DNA from: Deferribacter abyssi
Lineage (GTDB): Bacteria > Chrysiogenota > Deferribacteres > Deferribacterales > Deferribacteraceae
Direction of reading: 5' to 3'
DNA length: 64,000 nucleotides
Assembly (NCBI RefSeq): GCF_049472655.1
Contig: NZ_JAQNCS010000005.1
Coordinates: 1 to 64,000 of the forward strand
Shown: positions 1 through 7,498 of the stretch, piece by piece
How positions within the stretch are numbered: position 1 is the first letter of the stretch
How the letters are laid out: each line of letters opens with the position of its first letter
Notes under the pieces: generated by a model
The model's database searches: none
Seen by the model: the letters and a program-made list of their open reading frames with translations, nothing else
Told to the model about the DNA's origin: nothing
Made by a program: the position numbers and the translations under genes

Positions 1-177
1 AATTTGGAGGGTTTTAGAGAGGCAATAGTCAAAATTATGTAAAAATTGAGTAAAAAAATGACAAAATTAACCAAACAAAGAGAACTTTGAAGTGCTAACC
101 AACTTGTGCAATGTCCTTGATTTTTGTTTGCAGTCGGTCTCTCTTCCCATCTTTTTCTCACTTCCCTTTTTAAGATT

Positions 178-224
178 AGAGAGAGGGGGAGCGCACTTAA
201 AAGCACCCCCCTCTTTATTTTCTT
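178..224 (+). terminator. Rho-independent terminator
   Basis: The arm AGAGGGGG (182-189) pairs with CCCCCTCT (207-214) around an A-rich loop, and a T-rich tail follows. It would end transcription entering from the left of the window, insulating the toxin-antitoxin promoter. The rest of 1-177 shows no convincing gene. Confidence 0.65.
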
Positions 225-285
225 AAGATAACTTAATATATATCTTAATATATCTTCAAACATGCGGGTATGTGAAACAGAGATA

Positions 286-320
286 TTGACATTTTTAGAT
301 AACTAAGTATTTTAATACTT
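286..320 (+). promoter_or_regulatory. Promoter/operator of the toxin-antitoxin pair
   Basis: TTGACA (286-291) is followed after 16-17 nt by an AT-rich -10 (TATTTT, 308-313). An inverted repeat AAGTAT-TTTA-ATACTT (305-320) overlaps the -10, as expected for an operator bound by a self-regulating antitoxin. A strong ribosome site (AAAGGAGG) lies just before the ATG at 337. Confidence 0.5.
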
Positions 321-336
321 AATTAAAGGAGGTTTT

Positions 337-609
337 ATGTTAGTAGATACAGATAAAATTATAAGTATAACTGAATTGCAAAAAAATTTACCAAAAATGA
401 TAAGAAATTTAAAATCCCCAATTTTTGTAAGCAAAAGAAATAAAATATCCGCTGTCTTATTATCTTTGGATGAATATGAAAAATTGAACGAGTTTATGTC
501 ATTATTAGAACACTTAGAAATTGCGGAAAATATAAAGGAACGTCAGAAAAATTATAACCCTGAAAAAAATATTTCTTGGGATAAAATAAAAAAAGAATAT
601 GGCCTTTAA
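337..609 (+). CDS. Phd/YefM-family antitoxin
   Basis: This 90-residue protein has the Phd/YefM pattern: a short N-terminal DNA-binding half starting with an ISITELQKNLPKM-like segment, a VSKRNKISAVLLSLDEYEKL core, and a charged, probably flexible C-terminal tail that would wrap the toxin. It starts at ATG 337 behind AAAGGAGG. Its last codons overlap the downstream toxin start by 11 nt, the usual translational coupling of such pairs. By family knowledge it neutralises the toxin and represses its own promoter, where a small inverted repeat overlaps the -10. In this setting it probably stabilises the element. Confidence 0.85.
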   Translation: MLVDTDKIISITELQKNLPKMIRNLKSPIFVSKRNKISAVLLSLDEYEKLNEFMSLLEHLEIAENIKERQKNYNPEKNISWDKIKKEYGL

Positions 610-913
610 AATAGAATTTATTCCTCAAGCATATGAAGATTTTAAAAATCTTGATAATAGCATAAAAAAACAGGTTGCAAAAAAAATTGATAGATTATCG
701 GAAAATCCATTTTTAGGAGAACCTTTAAAAGAAAAAGCTGGAATCGATTTGACAGGTTACTATAAACTTTATGTTTATAATAAAAAATACCGAATAATAT
801 ACAGAATTGTTATGGATAAAATTGAAGTTGTTGAAATATGGGGAATTGGTAGAAGAGATAAAGAAAAGATTTATAAGTTAGTCATGAATAGAATTAACAG
901 TGTGAACAAATGA
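599..913 (+). CDS. RelE/ParE-family toxin
   Basis: A 104-residue basic protein of the RelE/ParE fold. It opens with FKIEFIPQAYEDFKNL, then has a helical hairpin, a PLKEKAGIDLTGYYKLYVYNKKYRIIYRI core and a closing WGIGRRDKEKIY segment, all typical of the family. RelE members cleave mRNA on the ribosome and ParE members poison gyrase; the sequence alone does not decide, though the R/K-rich YRIIYRI strand and the final Y fit RelE/YoeB-like RNases better. It overlaps the antitoxin by 11 nt and converges on the transglycosylase gene ending at 917. Confidence 0.8.
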   Translation: MAFKIEFIPQAYEDFKNLDNSIKKQVAKKIDRLSENPFLGEPLKEKAGIDLTGYYKLYVYNKKYRIIYRIVMDKIEVVEIWGIGRRDKEKIYKLVMNRINSVNK

Positions 914-916
914 ATC

Positions 917-1417
917 TCATTTTAACCTTTTTACCTTGTTCCAAACCTTTAACGCATATTCTTGCTTCCTTTCCTTTCTCTTTGAATGATATTCCCCAAC
1001 CGCATACCAACTAAAACCATTTCGGCTTATCTCATACGCCAATATGTATGTCCCAAAGTGTATGTTAAAGCAAATATCTAAACCTAACTGATACGAATAC
1101 CCTAAACGCTCAAACCACCAACGATTTACCTGCATGAGTCCTACATCAAAGCTTTTTTTACTAATAGATAGCTCCTTAATCTTTTTTATCGCTTTTTCTT
1201 CGCTCTTAAAAAACATCGGTTTCCCAGCAACATTCAACGCATATGGATGAAACCCGCTCTCTACGTCTATTATTGCCAGTATCAACTCTGACGGCACTTT
1301 GTATTTCTCTGACGCCTTGTATACGCACTCTACAATAGTGTCGCTTATAGAACCGGCATATAGACAAACTGTATTAAACAAAATTATTATCGTCACTAAT
1401 ACACGCACTCTATACAA
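917..1417 (-). CDS. Lytic transglycosylase (VirB1/IagB-like) of the conjugation system
   Basis: A 166-residue secreted muramidase-like protein. A signal peptide (about residues 1-22, hydrophobic core ending CLYAG) precedes an SLT domain with the catalytic glutamate E53 in IIDVESGFHP and the family's GLMQVN motif (here VGLMQVNRWW) around residue 93-102. Such enzymes open peptidoglycan locally so that a type IV secretion channel can be assembled. It overlaps the upstream membrane-protein gene by 8 nt and is probably co-transcribed with it from the box promoter near 1880. Family assignment is firm; the role in conjugation is inferred from context. Confidence 0.85.
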   Translation of the reverse strand: MYRVRVLVTIIILFNTVCLYAGSISDTIVECVYKASEKYKVPSELILAIIDVESGFHPYALNVAGKPMFFKSEEKAIKKIKELSISKKSFDVGLMQVNRWWFERLGYSYQLGLDICFNIHFGTYILAYEISRNGFSWYAVGEYHSKRKERKQEYALKVWNKVKRLK

Positions 1418-1844
1418 ACCTCTTATAGAACAATATCGTCGTGATTATTGTTACAATCACGTATTCCATCGTTGATCCTGTCCGAAATAAACCTATGCGG
1501 AAATGCTGTTTAAAAGGATTTAATAAAGGAACTCCTGATATTGTTAAACTGTCGCAAATTATATGCACTATTGCACCAATAGAAACATAATATATTGCCA
1601 GATTAATATACTCGCTAAATAGATAGACTTTATATGACAGATATATCAAACCAACATATATAACCCACCAATGTGATAGTTTTCGATGTATCTTGCTAAA
1701 AATATAATTATTACCACCGGCAAATAACATGTCTATTATGTCTGGCAAAATTGAACCTATCGCTACGCCTACTACGCCATATATATCATATCCCGATGCA
1801 AAAGCTGTCGCTACCCCTATGGCTTTGTGTGATGCTAATCTCAT
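1410..1844 (-). CDS. YdjM-like membrane-bound metal-dependent hydrolase (DUF457)
   Basis: A 144-residue integral membrane protein. The N-terminal SHKAIGVATAFA segment, the GSILPDIIDM motif and the later HRKLSHWW and HIICDSLT histidine/aspartate motifs match the DUF457/YdjM family of putative membrane metal hydrolases, often found on phages and mobile elements. Its substrate is unknown. The start at 1844 has no ribosome site: a TATTGT -10 (1857-1852) sits 7 nt upstream, so the message would begin at or next to the ATG (leaderless). It is the first gene of a leftward pair with the transglycosylase. Confidence 0.7.
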   Translation of the reverse strand: MRLASHKAIGVATAFASGYDIYGVVGVAIGSILPDIIDMLFAGGNNYIFSKIHRKLSHWWVIYVGLIYLSYKVYLFSEYINLAIYYVSIGAIVHIICDSLTISGVPLLNPFKQHFRIGLFRTGSTMEYVIVTIITTILFYKRFV

Positions 1845-1851
1845 AAATATT

Positions 1852-1937
1852 ACAATATGAAAAATGAATATCTTTTTTTGTGGTTTTTTCTATTTTGCAA
1901 AAATACCACAAACAGATCATTTATTTTTGCTTATACT
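1852..1937. promoter_or_regulatory. Divergent box promoters (ACCACA-N21-TANNNT), pair 1
   Basis: Two inverted copies of the element-wide box lie here. On the + strand AAAAATACCACAAA has ACCACA at 1905-1910 and TATACT at 1932-1937, a gap of 21 nt, leading to the gene at 1963. On the - strand ACCACA (1884-1879) is 21 nt from TATTGT (1857-1852), leading to the gene at 1844. The boxes occupy the -35 area, so an activator or an unusual sigma factor is a reasonable guess. Confidence 0.7.
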
Positions 1938-1962
1938 AGTGTGAAAAGTGAAGGAGCTTTTA

Positions 1963-2169
1963 ATGAAAAAATATGGGTGCTTGCAGGCTATTACCAACGC
2001 CGGTGTTATCTGTCAAATATGCTACGAAGATAAAAATAAATCCTCCTTTTGTGTTGAATATGATCCAATCGAGTTCTACATATCAAATCCGTTAGCTAAA
2101 CGTCTAAAAAACAAATCATTCACTGAGCGATGTGAAAAATGCAAATACATAAGCTATTGTAAGTTCTAA
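1963..2169 (+). CDS. Small cysteine-rich protein, unknown
   Basis: This 68-residue protein is not recognised. It has seven cysteines, including CQIC near residue 22-25 and a C-terminal CEKCKYISYC, which resembles the Cys clusters that bind zinc or an Fe-S cluster in SPASM-like tails. The start is set at ATG 1963, 6 nt after AAGGAGC; an in-frame GTG at 1948 lies inside that ribosome site and is unlikely. It is followed after 11 nt by the ATPase gene and shares the box promoter at 1905-1937. It may be a partner or regulator of the ATPase, but this is only positional. Confidence 0.6.
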   Translation: MKKYGCLQAITNAGVICQICYEDKNKSSFCVEYDPIEFYISNPLAKRLKNKSFTERCEKCKYISYCKF

Positions 2170-2180
2170 AGGAGTTAACC

Positions 2181-3413
2181 ATGACTGCCTCTTACTTTAT
2201 AGGAAAACTAAATAACAAAAGTGTCTTCTGGATTCCAGATAATTGCCACAACCCCCACCTCATCATCTGTGGTAGCTCCGGCACGGGGAAAACTTACACT
2301 ATTAAAAACATTATAAAGACTTTCTCTAAACACAAAATAACATTCACAATTATTGACAAACATGGCGATATAGACGTCGAAATCCCCGAATATCAGCTTA
2401 AATATGGCTCTGATGTAGGTATTAACCCTCTCGCATTAAACAATCACATTGATAGCGGTGGCCCTAAAATTAATGCATTGTCTTTCATCGCCCTTTTAAA
2501 TGAATTATCAGGAAAACACAAAATTGGCCCAGATCAACAAAATATGCTCTATAACTGCATAATGGATTTATACAAAGCAAATGGAATATATCAGGATAAT
2601 CCGCAAACATGGAGAAAGGATAAATATCCAGACTTGAACGATTTAATCAGGTTTCTAAATCACAAATATAAAAAAGTCCTTATTGGAGACTCTGACAATA
2701 AAGAGATTGAAACTCTATACAACCTTTTCAAAGAAAAGAAAAAACTTGAAAGATACGAAAAAGAAAAATTGAAAAACGGTGATGTTGATTTAAAAATTAA
2801 GGAAACGATAGACAATTTAGTAAAAAAATATCGTGAGTATCTTGAAAAAGGTATTTTAAACGATAAAGACTTTTTGATTTATACCAATCCTAAGTCGCTA
2901 ATATCTCTCAAAAATAGAATTCAAAACATTAACAACACCGGCATATTTATAAAAAATGAAATACCGCTTATAAGTTCACGTATAAATATAAAAATGCTTG
3001 ATGACGAACAGAAAAAACTGGTCACATTTTACGTGATAAATAGACTTTTCTCTCTGTTCTTGAAAAGGGATTATTCTAAAACAGTTAAACACTATATCGT
3101 GATTGACGAAGCCAGTTTCTATCTCGAGGTCCTAAAAATTGCTCAAGAAATAATCAAAGTAGTTCAAGAGGGCAGAAAATTTGGTTTGGGAGTTATATTA
3201 TCAACGCAAAATCCACTGCATTTTCACAGTGATATTTTATTGAATTCTGCAACAAAGATTATTTTTGCTCTTGATCCAATAATTTATAAAAACGTTTCAA
3301 AGTCTTTTGGGTTGGATGAAAAATTCTTAAAATATCTTGTGCCGAGAAAAAATTGTCTATTCTCCACTAAAAACATTGGCAATGGAGCTTTTTATATTGT
3401 TAAAAGGGATTAA
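2181..3413 (+). CDS. HerA/VirB4-like P-loop ATPase
   Basis: A 410-residue ATPase of the HerA/FtsK/VirB4 superfamily. Walker A is GSSGTGKT (about residues 31-38), followed by TIIDKHGDID as in DUF87/HerA proteins. Walker B is HYIVIDEASFYL (about residues 308-319), and ILSTQNP is the sensor motif near residue 344-350. A long charged insertion (about 160-240) separates them. It lacks N-terminal membrane segments, so it is not a classical VirD4 coupling protein; a soluble DNA-translocating or secretion ATPase for transfer is plausible. A good ribosome site (AAGGAG) precedes ATG 2181. It sits with a small Cys-rich gene under an element box promoter. Confidence 0.75.
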   Translation: MTASYFIGKLNNKSVFWIPDNCHNPHLIICGSSGTGKTYTIKNIIKTFSKHKITFTIIDKHGDIDVEIPEYQLKYGSDVGINPLALNNHIDSGGPKINALSFIALLNELSGKHKIGPDQQNMLYNCIMDLYKANGIYQDNPQTWRKDKYPDLNDLIRFLNHKYKKVLIGDSDNKEIETLYNLFKEKKKLERYEKEKLKNGDVDLKIKETIDNLVKKYREYLEKGILNDKDFLIYTNPKSLISLKNRIQNINNTGIFIKNEIPLISSRINIKMLDDEQKKLVTFYVINRLFSLFLKRDYSKTVKHYIVIDEASFYLEVLKIAQEIIKVVQEGRKFGLGVILSTQNPLHFHSDILLNSATKIIFALDPIIYKNVSKSFGLDEKFLKYLVPRKNCLFSTKNIGNGAFYIVKRD

Positions 3414-3415
3414 TA

Positions 3416-3440
3416 CAAAAGAGGGCTATATCACCCTCCT
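3416..3440 (-). terminator. Hairpin between convergent genes
   Basis: GAGGG (3421-3425) pairs with CCCTC (3434-3438). Read leftwards it is followed by TTTTG, so it probably terminates the BRO-type gene; the + strand ATPase gene ends just before it. Confidence 0.5.
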
Positions 3441-4320
3441 ATTCATCTGACCTTTTGATGGTCTTGTATCTAAGCAACACTGATTTTTTCTTCTCTGGAT
3501 GGGGAGTTGTCTCCTCATCCATGTATCCTTTTCTCACTAAAAAACTACATATTGTCTTCACTGTATGTGATGAAAGCTTTACTCCATCTGCTATCTCTCT
3601 CGCCGTCATAAAATCCGTTGCATATTCAAGTATTCTTTCCGTATTCTCCGCTCTATCCTCACAATATCTTTCCATCTCATCAAGTATTTGATTTAACAAA
3701 TCAAAATGATATGGTTGTATCTCATCAAGTTTGTTAACTCTTAATTTCCTGCAAATGTTTTTTATGAAATATTCAGCAGACATCATCGTCATTGCGTTGA
3801 ATTGAGCTACCTTTTCAGCAATATGGGCAAGAATGTCTTCTGTAGTGTACATATAATCCCCAGCAGTTAAAGGTTCTGATTCAAGCCTAAAATAGCTTGC
3901 AATCATATTCTCAAGCGACCTGATCCTTTCTTCAAGTCGCTCAATATATTTTGCCTCATCTTCTCTAATTGAATAGTGTCCTCTTTTTCTCAGTGACGGC
4001 AATACCTCTGAAGTTACCCATTTTTTGAATTGTTTGGCTTCTGCTTTCTGACTACCAAATATCAGGGAATATAAGCCTGATTCATTAATTATTGTTGTTT
4101 GTTGCTCTCTACCGATGGCGTCGCGAATTGCGACGGCATCTCTATCTTCTTCATCTACATGCTTTGAAATGGCATCTCTGTAATTTGAATATCCCAAAGC
4201 TAAGGCTACATCTTTGGCTACGAACCATACCTCACCGTCAACATTTACTGTTCTCACCAAATTGTCTCCGTAACCAAATGGTATTACTGCGTTTTTCTCT
4301 TCAATCACTCTTTCCTGCAT
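3439..4320 (-). CDS. BRO-N domain antirepressor-like regulator
   Basis: A 293-residue protein. Residues ~15-115 form a BRO-N domain: NVDGEVWFVAKDVALALGY, later a NESGLYSLIFGSQKAEAKQFKKWV block and EVLPSLRKRGHY, matching phage-type antirepressors (BRO/KilA-like). The C-terminal half is helical, ending in what looks like a winged-helix segment (TAREIADGVKLSSHTVKTICSFLVRKGYM). Start ATG 4320 follows AGGAGGT; the longer reading from 4353 (TTG) lacks a site. It is transcribed leftwards from a box promoter (4410-4378) at the edge of the iteron locus. A role as a switch protein of the element is inferred. Confidence 0.8.
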   Translation of the reverse strand: MQERVIEEKNAVIPFGYGDNLVRTVNVDGEVWFVAKDVALALGYSNYRDAISKHVDEEDRDAVAIRDAIGREQQTTIINESGLYSLIFGSQKAEAKQFKKWVTSEVLPSLRKRGHYSIREDEAKYIERLEERIRSLENMIASYFRLESEPLTAGDYMYTTEDILAHIAEKVAQFNAMTMMSAEYFIKNICRKLRVNKLDEIQPYHFDLLNQILDEMERYCEDRAENTERILEYATDFMTAREIADGVKLSSHTVKTICSFLVRKGYMDEETTPHPEKKKSVLLRYKTIKRSDE

Positions 4321-4377
4321 AATATACCTCCTGTTATTTTTTTCTTGAGGCAAATACTTTCAGCCTCATGCAATGAT

Positions 4378-4410
4378 AAAATAAATCACTTTCCAACTCT
4401 GTTTTGTGGT
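4378..4410 (-). promoter_or_regulatory. Box promoter 2 (for the BRO-type regulator)
   Basis: On the minus strand GAAAAACCACAAAAC has ACCACA at 4410-4405. Exactly 21 nt downstream is TATTTT (4383-4378). Transcription would start near 4371, giving a ~50-nt leader before the AGGAGGT ribosome site and ATG 4320. Confidence 0.6.
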
Positions 4411-4452
4411 TTTTCTAATCAACATAATTTTTTCTTGGAGTGTTAATACCTC

Positions 4453-4517
4453 TCTATAGAGACGTTCTATTACTCCCTTCTATATAGCCGATATATATAA
4501 ACTGCTTATATGTAGGT
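4453..4517 (+). repeat. Iteron array 1 (five 13-bp units)
   Basis: Five consecutive 13-bp units start at 4453, 4466, 4479, 4492 and 4505. The first three begin TCTAT; the others TATATA and CTTATA. Consensus over all arrays is TCTATAGANNNGT. This is the left array of the iteron locus between the BRO-type and Cys-motif genes. Confidence 0.7.
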
Positions 4518-4593
4518 TTAAGTTTGAAACTCTGACAAATATATAATTACCAAATGGTTAGAGAGTATTTGAGTGTTTTATGTTTAATCCCTA

Positions 4594-4671
4594 TCTATAG
4601 AGTCAATATATAGAGCTGTTTTATAGATACGTTATATATGTCCCCTCTATAGATGGATATAGTTGTATGAG
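4594..4671 (+). repeat. Iteron array 2 (five to six 13-bp units)
   Basis: Units of exactly 13 bp start at 4594 (TCTATAGAGTCAA), 4607, 4620, 4633 and 4646, with a weak sixth at 4659. They share the T-N-TATA-R core of arrays 1 and 3. Confidence 0.7.
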
Positions 4672-4681
4672 TCATCATGAT

Positions 4682-4798
4682 ACAATATGCCAGATGAATT
4701 TTGGATTATTTTTTTGGTTGGCATACTGCTATTTTATTTCCATTGTAAATGGGGTTGGCATATTGTCTATATTCCTTTCCCTTAATAGCAGTATGCCA
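4682..4798. repeat. Interleaved inverted repeats built on TGGCATAYTG
   Basis: Four copies of a TGGCATA(C/T)TG word are arranged as two interlocking inverted pairs. ACAATATGCCA (4682-4692) is the exact complement of TGGCATATTGT (4756-4766). TGGCATACTGCTATT (4719-4733) is the exact complement of AATAGCAGTATGCCA (4784-4798). They lie between iteron arrays 2 and 3. The layout suits binding sites for a dimeric protein that loops DNA, such as an origin, partition or recombination protein; no protein is assigned. Confidence 0.75.
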
Positions 4799-4814
4799 GT
4801 TACTGCTATTTGAC

Positions 4815-4931
4815 TCTATAGAACGGTTTTATAGTCAGGTTCTATATGTTGGTTCTATAAAAGGCTTATATAAAAGCTTTTTATAAAGCGGATTAATAGT
4901 TGCTTTCTATAGAGCGTTTATATTGATTGTA
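4815..4931 (+). repeat. Iteron array 3 (eight to nine 13-bp units)
   Basis: Units start every 13 bp at 4815, 4828, 4841, 4854, 4867, 4880, 4893, 4906 and 4919 (last one weak). The first four read TCTATAGAACGGT, TTTATAGTCAGGT, TCTATATGTTGGT and TCTATAAAAGGCT. The array runs into the 3' end of the Cys-motif gene (stop at 4893), so its final codons are iteron sequence. Confidence 0.75.
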
Positions 4932-5324
4932 TCTATTAAGTATCTTGTTGATCCTGTCTAATGTTTTAGCGATAATATCCCTTTCTGCTTGAATTACATT
5001 TGCTTTTTTTTCAAGTTCTTTGAGTTTTGGATATAGAAAATTTTTATTATATTTAATAAGGATTTTATGAGTTATTTTTCTACCTAACTCATATTTTTTA
5101 AGTTTACCAGTTTTGGAATCTCTATACGATATTATCCATATAAAGTTATGAGGACAAAACTTACAACCATCTTTACCGCAATATTTTAAATCTAAATATA
5201 TGTGTTTTTCGACGTAATATTTTTTTTGACTATCTACAAGTTGCTTCATTTTTTCTTTAACATGTTCAAACTCATTCATTAACTGCTCAATATTTTTAAA
5301 AATGTTTACTTGATACTCAATCAT
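4893..5324 (-). CDS. DUF6788-like protein with coiled coil and Cys motif
   Basis: A 143-residue protein. It begins with a helical segment (residues ~5-40), then DLKYCGKDGCKFCPHNFIWIISYRD, whose CGKxGCxxC-H-aromatic pattern followed by a tyrosine-rich strand and KKYELG resembles the DUF6788 family of small mobile-element proteins. A long coiled coil (about 95-135) ends the protein. The cysteines may bind zinc. Start ATG 5324 follows AGAGGTG. It is transcribed from the leftward box promoter at 5380-5348, and its 3' end lies within iteron array 3, so it is a natural candidate to bind these repeats, though nothing proves this. Confidence 0.55.
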   Translation of the reverse strand: MIEYQVNIFKNIEQLMNEFEHVKEKMKQLVDSQKKYYVEKHIYLDLKYCGKDGCKFCPHNFIWIISYRDSKTGKLKKYELGRKITHKILIKYNKNFLYPKLKELEKKANVIQAERDIIAKTLDRINKILNRYNQYKRSIESNY

Positions 5325-5347
5325 AAAACACCTCTCTTTTTTATTTA

Positions 5348-5428
5348 ATAGTAAGTTGGTTCAAAAAAATTTTTTGTGGTTTTTAAAAATACCACAAATT
5401 TAAATTCAAAAATTTACTAACTTATAAT
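5348..5428. promoter_or_regulatory. Divergent box promoters, pair 3 (transfer operon)
   Basis: A near-palindrome at 5371-5398 contains two inverted boxes. Rightwards, ACCACA (5391-5396) is 21 nt from TAACTT (5418-5423); a better TATAAT lies at 5423-5428. Leftwards, ACCACA (5380-5375) is 21 nt from TACTAT (5353-5348). The rightward promoter serves the trbI-to-traG operon, the leftward one the Cys-motif gene. Confidence 0.65.
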
Positions 5429-5454
5429 CAGAGAAAATTAAGTGGAGGTTATAA

Positions 5455-5916
5455 ATGAGTAAAAAGAATATCAACGAATCAAAAAACGTAAAGAAAAAAA
5501 GTGTAAGCTATTTTGTAATTATAATAATTGCATTATTAGTTGCAACGGCTGTTCAGTTTTTGACTGTTCAAGTTTTTTCAAAAGCTATTATTCAGAGAAA
5601 TTTTGTTGTTGTTGATACGAGCAGGATCATTGAAGCTAGGAGAATATATCTTCTTAAACATCCCGATAAGTTAAAAGATAGTAAAAAGGTTTATGAAGAT
5701 TTTTCTAATTTTATCAAAACGTTGAAAAGTGTTATAAACTCTATTTCGGCAACTTTAAAAGTTGTTGTTTTGGAAAAAGGCGCAGTGGTGTCAGATGATG
5801 TAATCGACGTAACGTCTCTAGTGTTAGAGAAAATGAAAAATGCCGGATACGAAATTGAGTTAGAAGAGCTTGATTCTATCCAGAAAAAACTGATTGATCC
5901 TAAAAATGAGAAATGA
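5455..5916 (+). CDS. trbI: TrbI-like inner-membrane protein of F-type T4SS
   Basis: A 153-residue bitopic protein: short charged N-terminus, one transmembrane helix (about residues 18-42), then a periplasmic part beginning FVVVDTSRIIEARR, ending in a helical segment. Topology, length and position directly before traW match F-type TrbI, which influences pilus retraction and length. Sequence identity to F TrbI is weak to the eye, so the name rests mostly on synteny. Start ATG 5455 has a GTGGAGG site. It overlaps traW by 4 nt (ATGA). Confidence 0.65.
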   Translation: MSKKNINESKNVKKKSVSYFVIIIIALLVATAVQFLTVQVFSKAIIQRNFVVVDTSRIIEARRIYLLKHPDKLKDSKKVYEDFSNFIKTLKSVINSISATLKVVVLEKGAVVSDDVIDVTSLVLEKMKNAGYEIELEELDSIQKKLIDPKNEK

Positions 5917-6557
5917 TGGATATGGTTAAAAAGATTTTTATACTAATTTTTGTATTATCAATAAATAGTCATGCGGTTGTAAATCTTGGAACTGTGGGCA
6001 AAACTTATCCTATTGTAGAAAATGACTTTTATGAGTGGATTGTCAAACAGGTAAAAAAGAATACAGGCAAAATACCAAAAATTGATAAAAATAAACTTTA
6101 TGACCTTGTAGATAAGCAGTTGTATGTAGATTTTGATTTGCCTGATGCTAAAGAGCATAAAATTAGAGAGTATGAGCCTGTTTATGTCTTAGACCACGAT
6201 ATAAAGGATCAAAGTGGTAATATACTGTATCCTAAAGGGTATAGTTATAACGTGTTTGATTACGTAACTTTTACTCGCAAATACTTTTTTTTAAATGCAG
6301 AGAAGAAAGAACAAGTAGCAAAGTATTTGGAATATTCAAGGGTTAATGGACTTGTTCAACCTATTGTTGTTAAAGGTTCGTTATCATACTTTTACGAAAC
6401 AATAAAAAAATATCAAAATCCTCCTATACCAGCAGGTAGAGCCTCTAAGCTTATGTTGGAAAAAATGTTTGTTAAGAGACTTCCTTCAGTTGTTTATCAA
6501 AAAGGTAAAAAACTCATTGTTGAGGAATTGCCTGTAAAGAAGGAGGCTAAAAAATGA
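5913..6557 (+). CDS. traW: TraW, F-type pilus assembly protein
   Basis: A 214-residue periplasmic protein with a signal peptide (about residues 1-22). The mature part opens with VNLGTVGKTYPIVENDF, the hallmark TraW start, followed by a REYEPVYVLDHDIKDQSGNILYPKGYSYNVFDYV block typical of the family. TraW is needed for pilus assembly and interacts with TraU and TrbC in the F system. It overlaps trbI and traU by 4 nt each, consistent with translational coupling in one operon. Confidence 0.85.
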   Translation: MMDMVKKIFILIFVLSINSHAVVNLGTVGKTYPIVENDFYEWIVKQVKKNTGKIPKIDKNKLYDLVDKQLYVDFDLPDAKEHKIREYEPVYVLDHDIKDQSGNILYPKGYSYNVFDYVTFTRKYFFLNAEKKEQVAKYLEYSRVNGLVQPIVVKGSLSYFYETIKKYQNPPIPAGRASKLMLEKMFVKRLPSVVYQKGKKLIVEELPVKKEAKK

Positions 6558-7498
6558 GAAAAGTTATTATTTCTGCAATGTTATTAATCGTTTTATCTCT
6601 ACCTATTAAGGGCAATTCTGCTGGTTGTGTCCCAATGTTTAATCCTATTACTAACGTTGATTGGAGTATGTTTGTCAGAGAGTTCAGGTTTTTAGGGATA
6701 TGTGCTTGCGGCGATCCCATCCCTCGTATTGGGTTTAAAATAAGGTATGCCGAGCCTATCGGACTTATAGAAACAACGCAAAAACCTTTCTTCTTCCCAT
6801 CATTAAACCTTAATTTAGGTGTTTTTTCTGGACTATATAAGGTTGGCAATCAGCTAGGTGTTAGCGGAACAACTGTTAATACCCATTATCTCTGGTATCC
6901 TGTATTCTGGGTTTTGAATATTTTATCGGATGTTCTTTGTATGCAGGTTGACCCAACTTCTATTGATTTTGGATATTTATCGGAAGTTGATCCGACATGG
7001 ACATATGATGAATTAAATCACTATTTGCAACCTGAAAAGTTATTGTATGCAAATCCCATTGCTCAATCTATTTGTCTTGCTGATTGTGTTGCTTCTACAT
7101 TTCAAAAGCCTTTAAACGCCTTGTATTGGTGCGCAGGTTGTTGGGGTGGGATATTTCCTGACACTGGCAATGCGCAGGAACAAGGCGGTAATGATGTTAC
7201 AGGAGCAAACTTGATTGCTACAAGGTTTATTGATAAAGCACATTCAAGTTTTTTATTCTGGGCGACAAGTCCCGGTGAGGCGGTAGGCAGTGAAGAAATT
7301 CCTGATAGTATATGTCAACCCGTCCCTTTTCCTCGTATTATAAAATCTCAGTATTGGCTACAACCTGCGTGTCCTGTGGTTCGTTATGGTTATGCTATAG
7401 GCACTATTCCAGTTTTTACGTCAAGTTTTGCTAAAGCGCCCGGTTTTGAAGATTATGTATTTGTTTTATGGAGGAAGAGAATATGTTGTCTGCTATAA
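6554..7498 (+). CDS. traU: TraU, F-type conjugation protein
   Basis: A 314-residue periplasmic protein with a signal peptide (about residues 1-22). Family marks include GCVPMFNPITNVDWSMF, ICACGDPIPRIGFKIRYAEP, and the Cys-rich region CLADCVASTF...LYWCAGCWGGIFP, followed by CQPVPFPRIIKSQYWLQPACP. TraU acts mainly in mating-pair stabilisation and DNA transfer in the F system. The many paired cysteines suggest disulfides, matching the thioredoxin-like TraF and TrbC in the same operon. It overlaps the next gene by 16 nt. Confidence 0.9.
   Translation: MRKVIISAMLLIVLSLPIKGNSAGCVPMFNPITNVDWSMFVREFRFLGICACGDPIPRIGFKIRYAEPIGLIETTQKPFFFPSLNLNLGVFSGLYKVGNQLGVSGTTVNTHYLWYPVFWVLNILSDVLCMQVDPTSIDFGYLSEVDPTWTYDELNHYLQPEKLLYANPIAQSICLADCVASTFQKPLNALYWCAGCWGGIFPDTGNAQEQGGNDVTGANLIATRFIDKAHSSFLFWATSPGEAVGSEEIPDSICQPVPFPRIIKSQYWLQPACPVVRYGYAIGTIPVFTSSFAKAPGFEDYVFVLWRKRICCLL

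Noticed and set aside
1..336. comM 3' part at the left edge
   Set aside because: I looked for the comM continuation HNGVLFLDELPEF on the minus strand; nothing of this kind is seen, so the left end of the element is outside the window.
2181..3413. VirD4/TraD coupling protein
   Set aside because: Walker motifs fit, but there are no N-terminal membrane helices and the length is short; a HerA/VirB4-like ATPase is the safer call.
4453..4931. CRISPR-like repeats
   Set aside because: The units are contiguous 13-mers without spacers, and no cas gene is near; they are iterons, not a CRISPR array.
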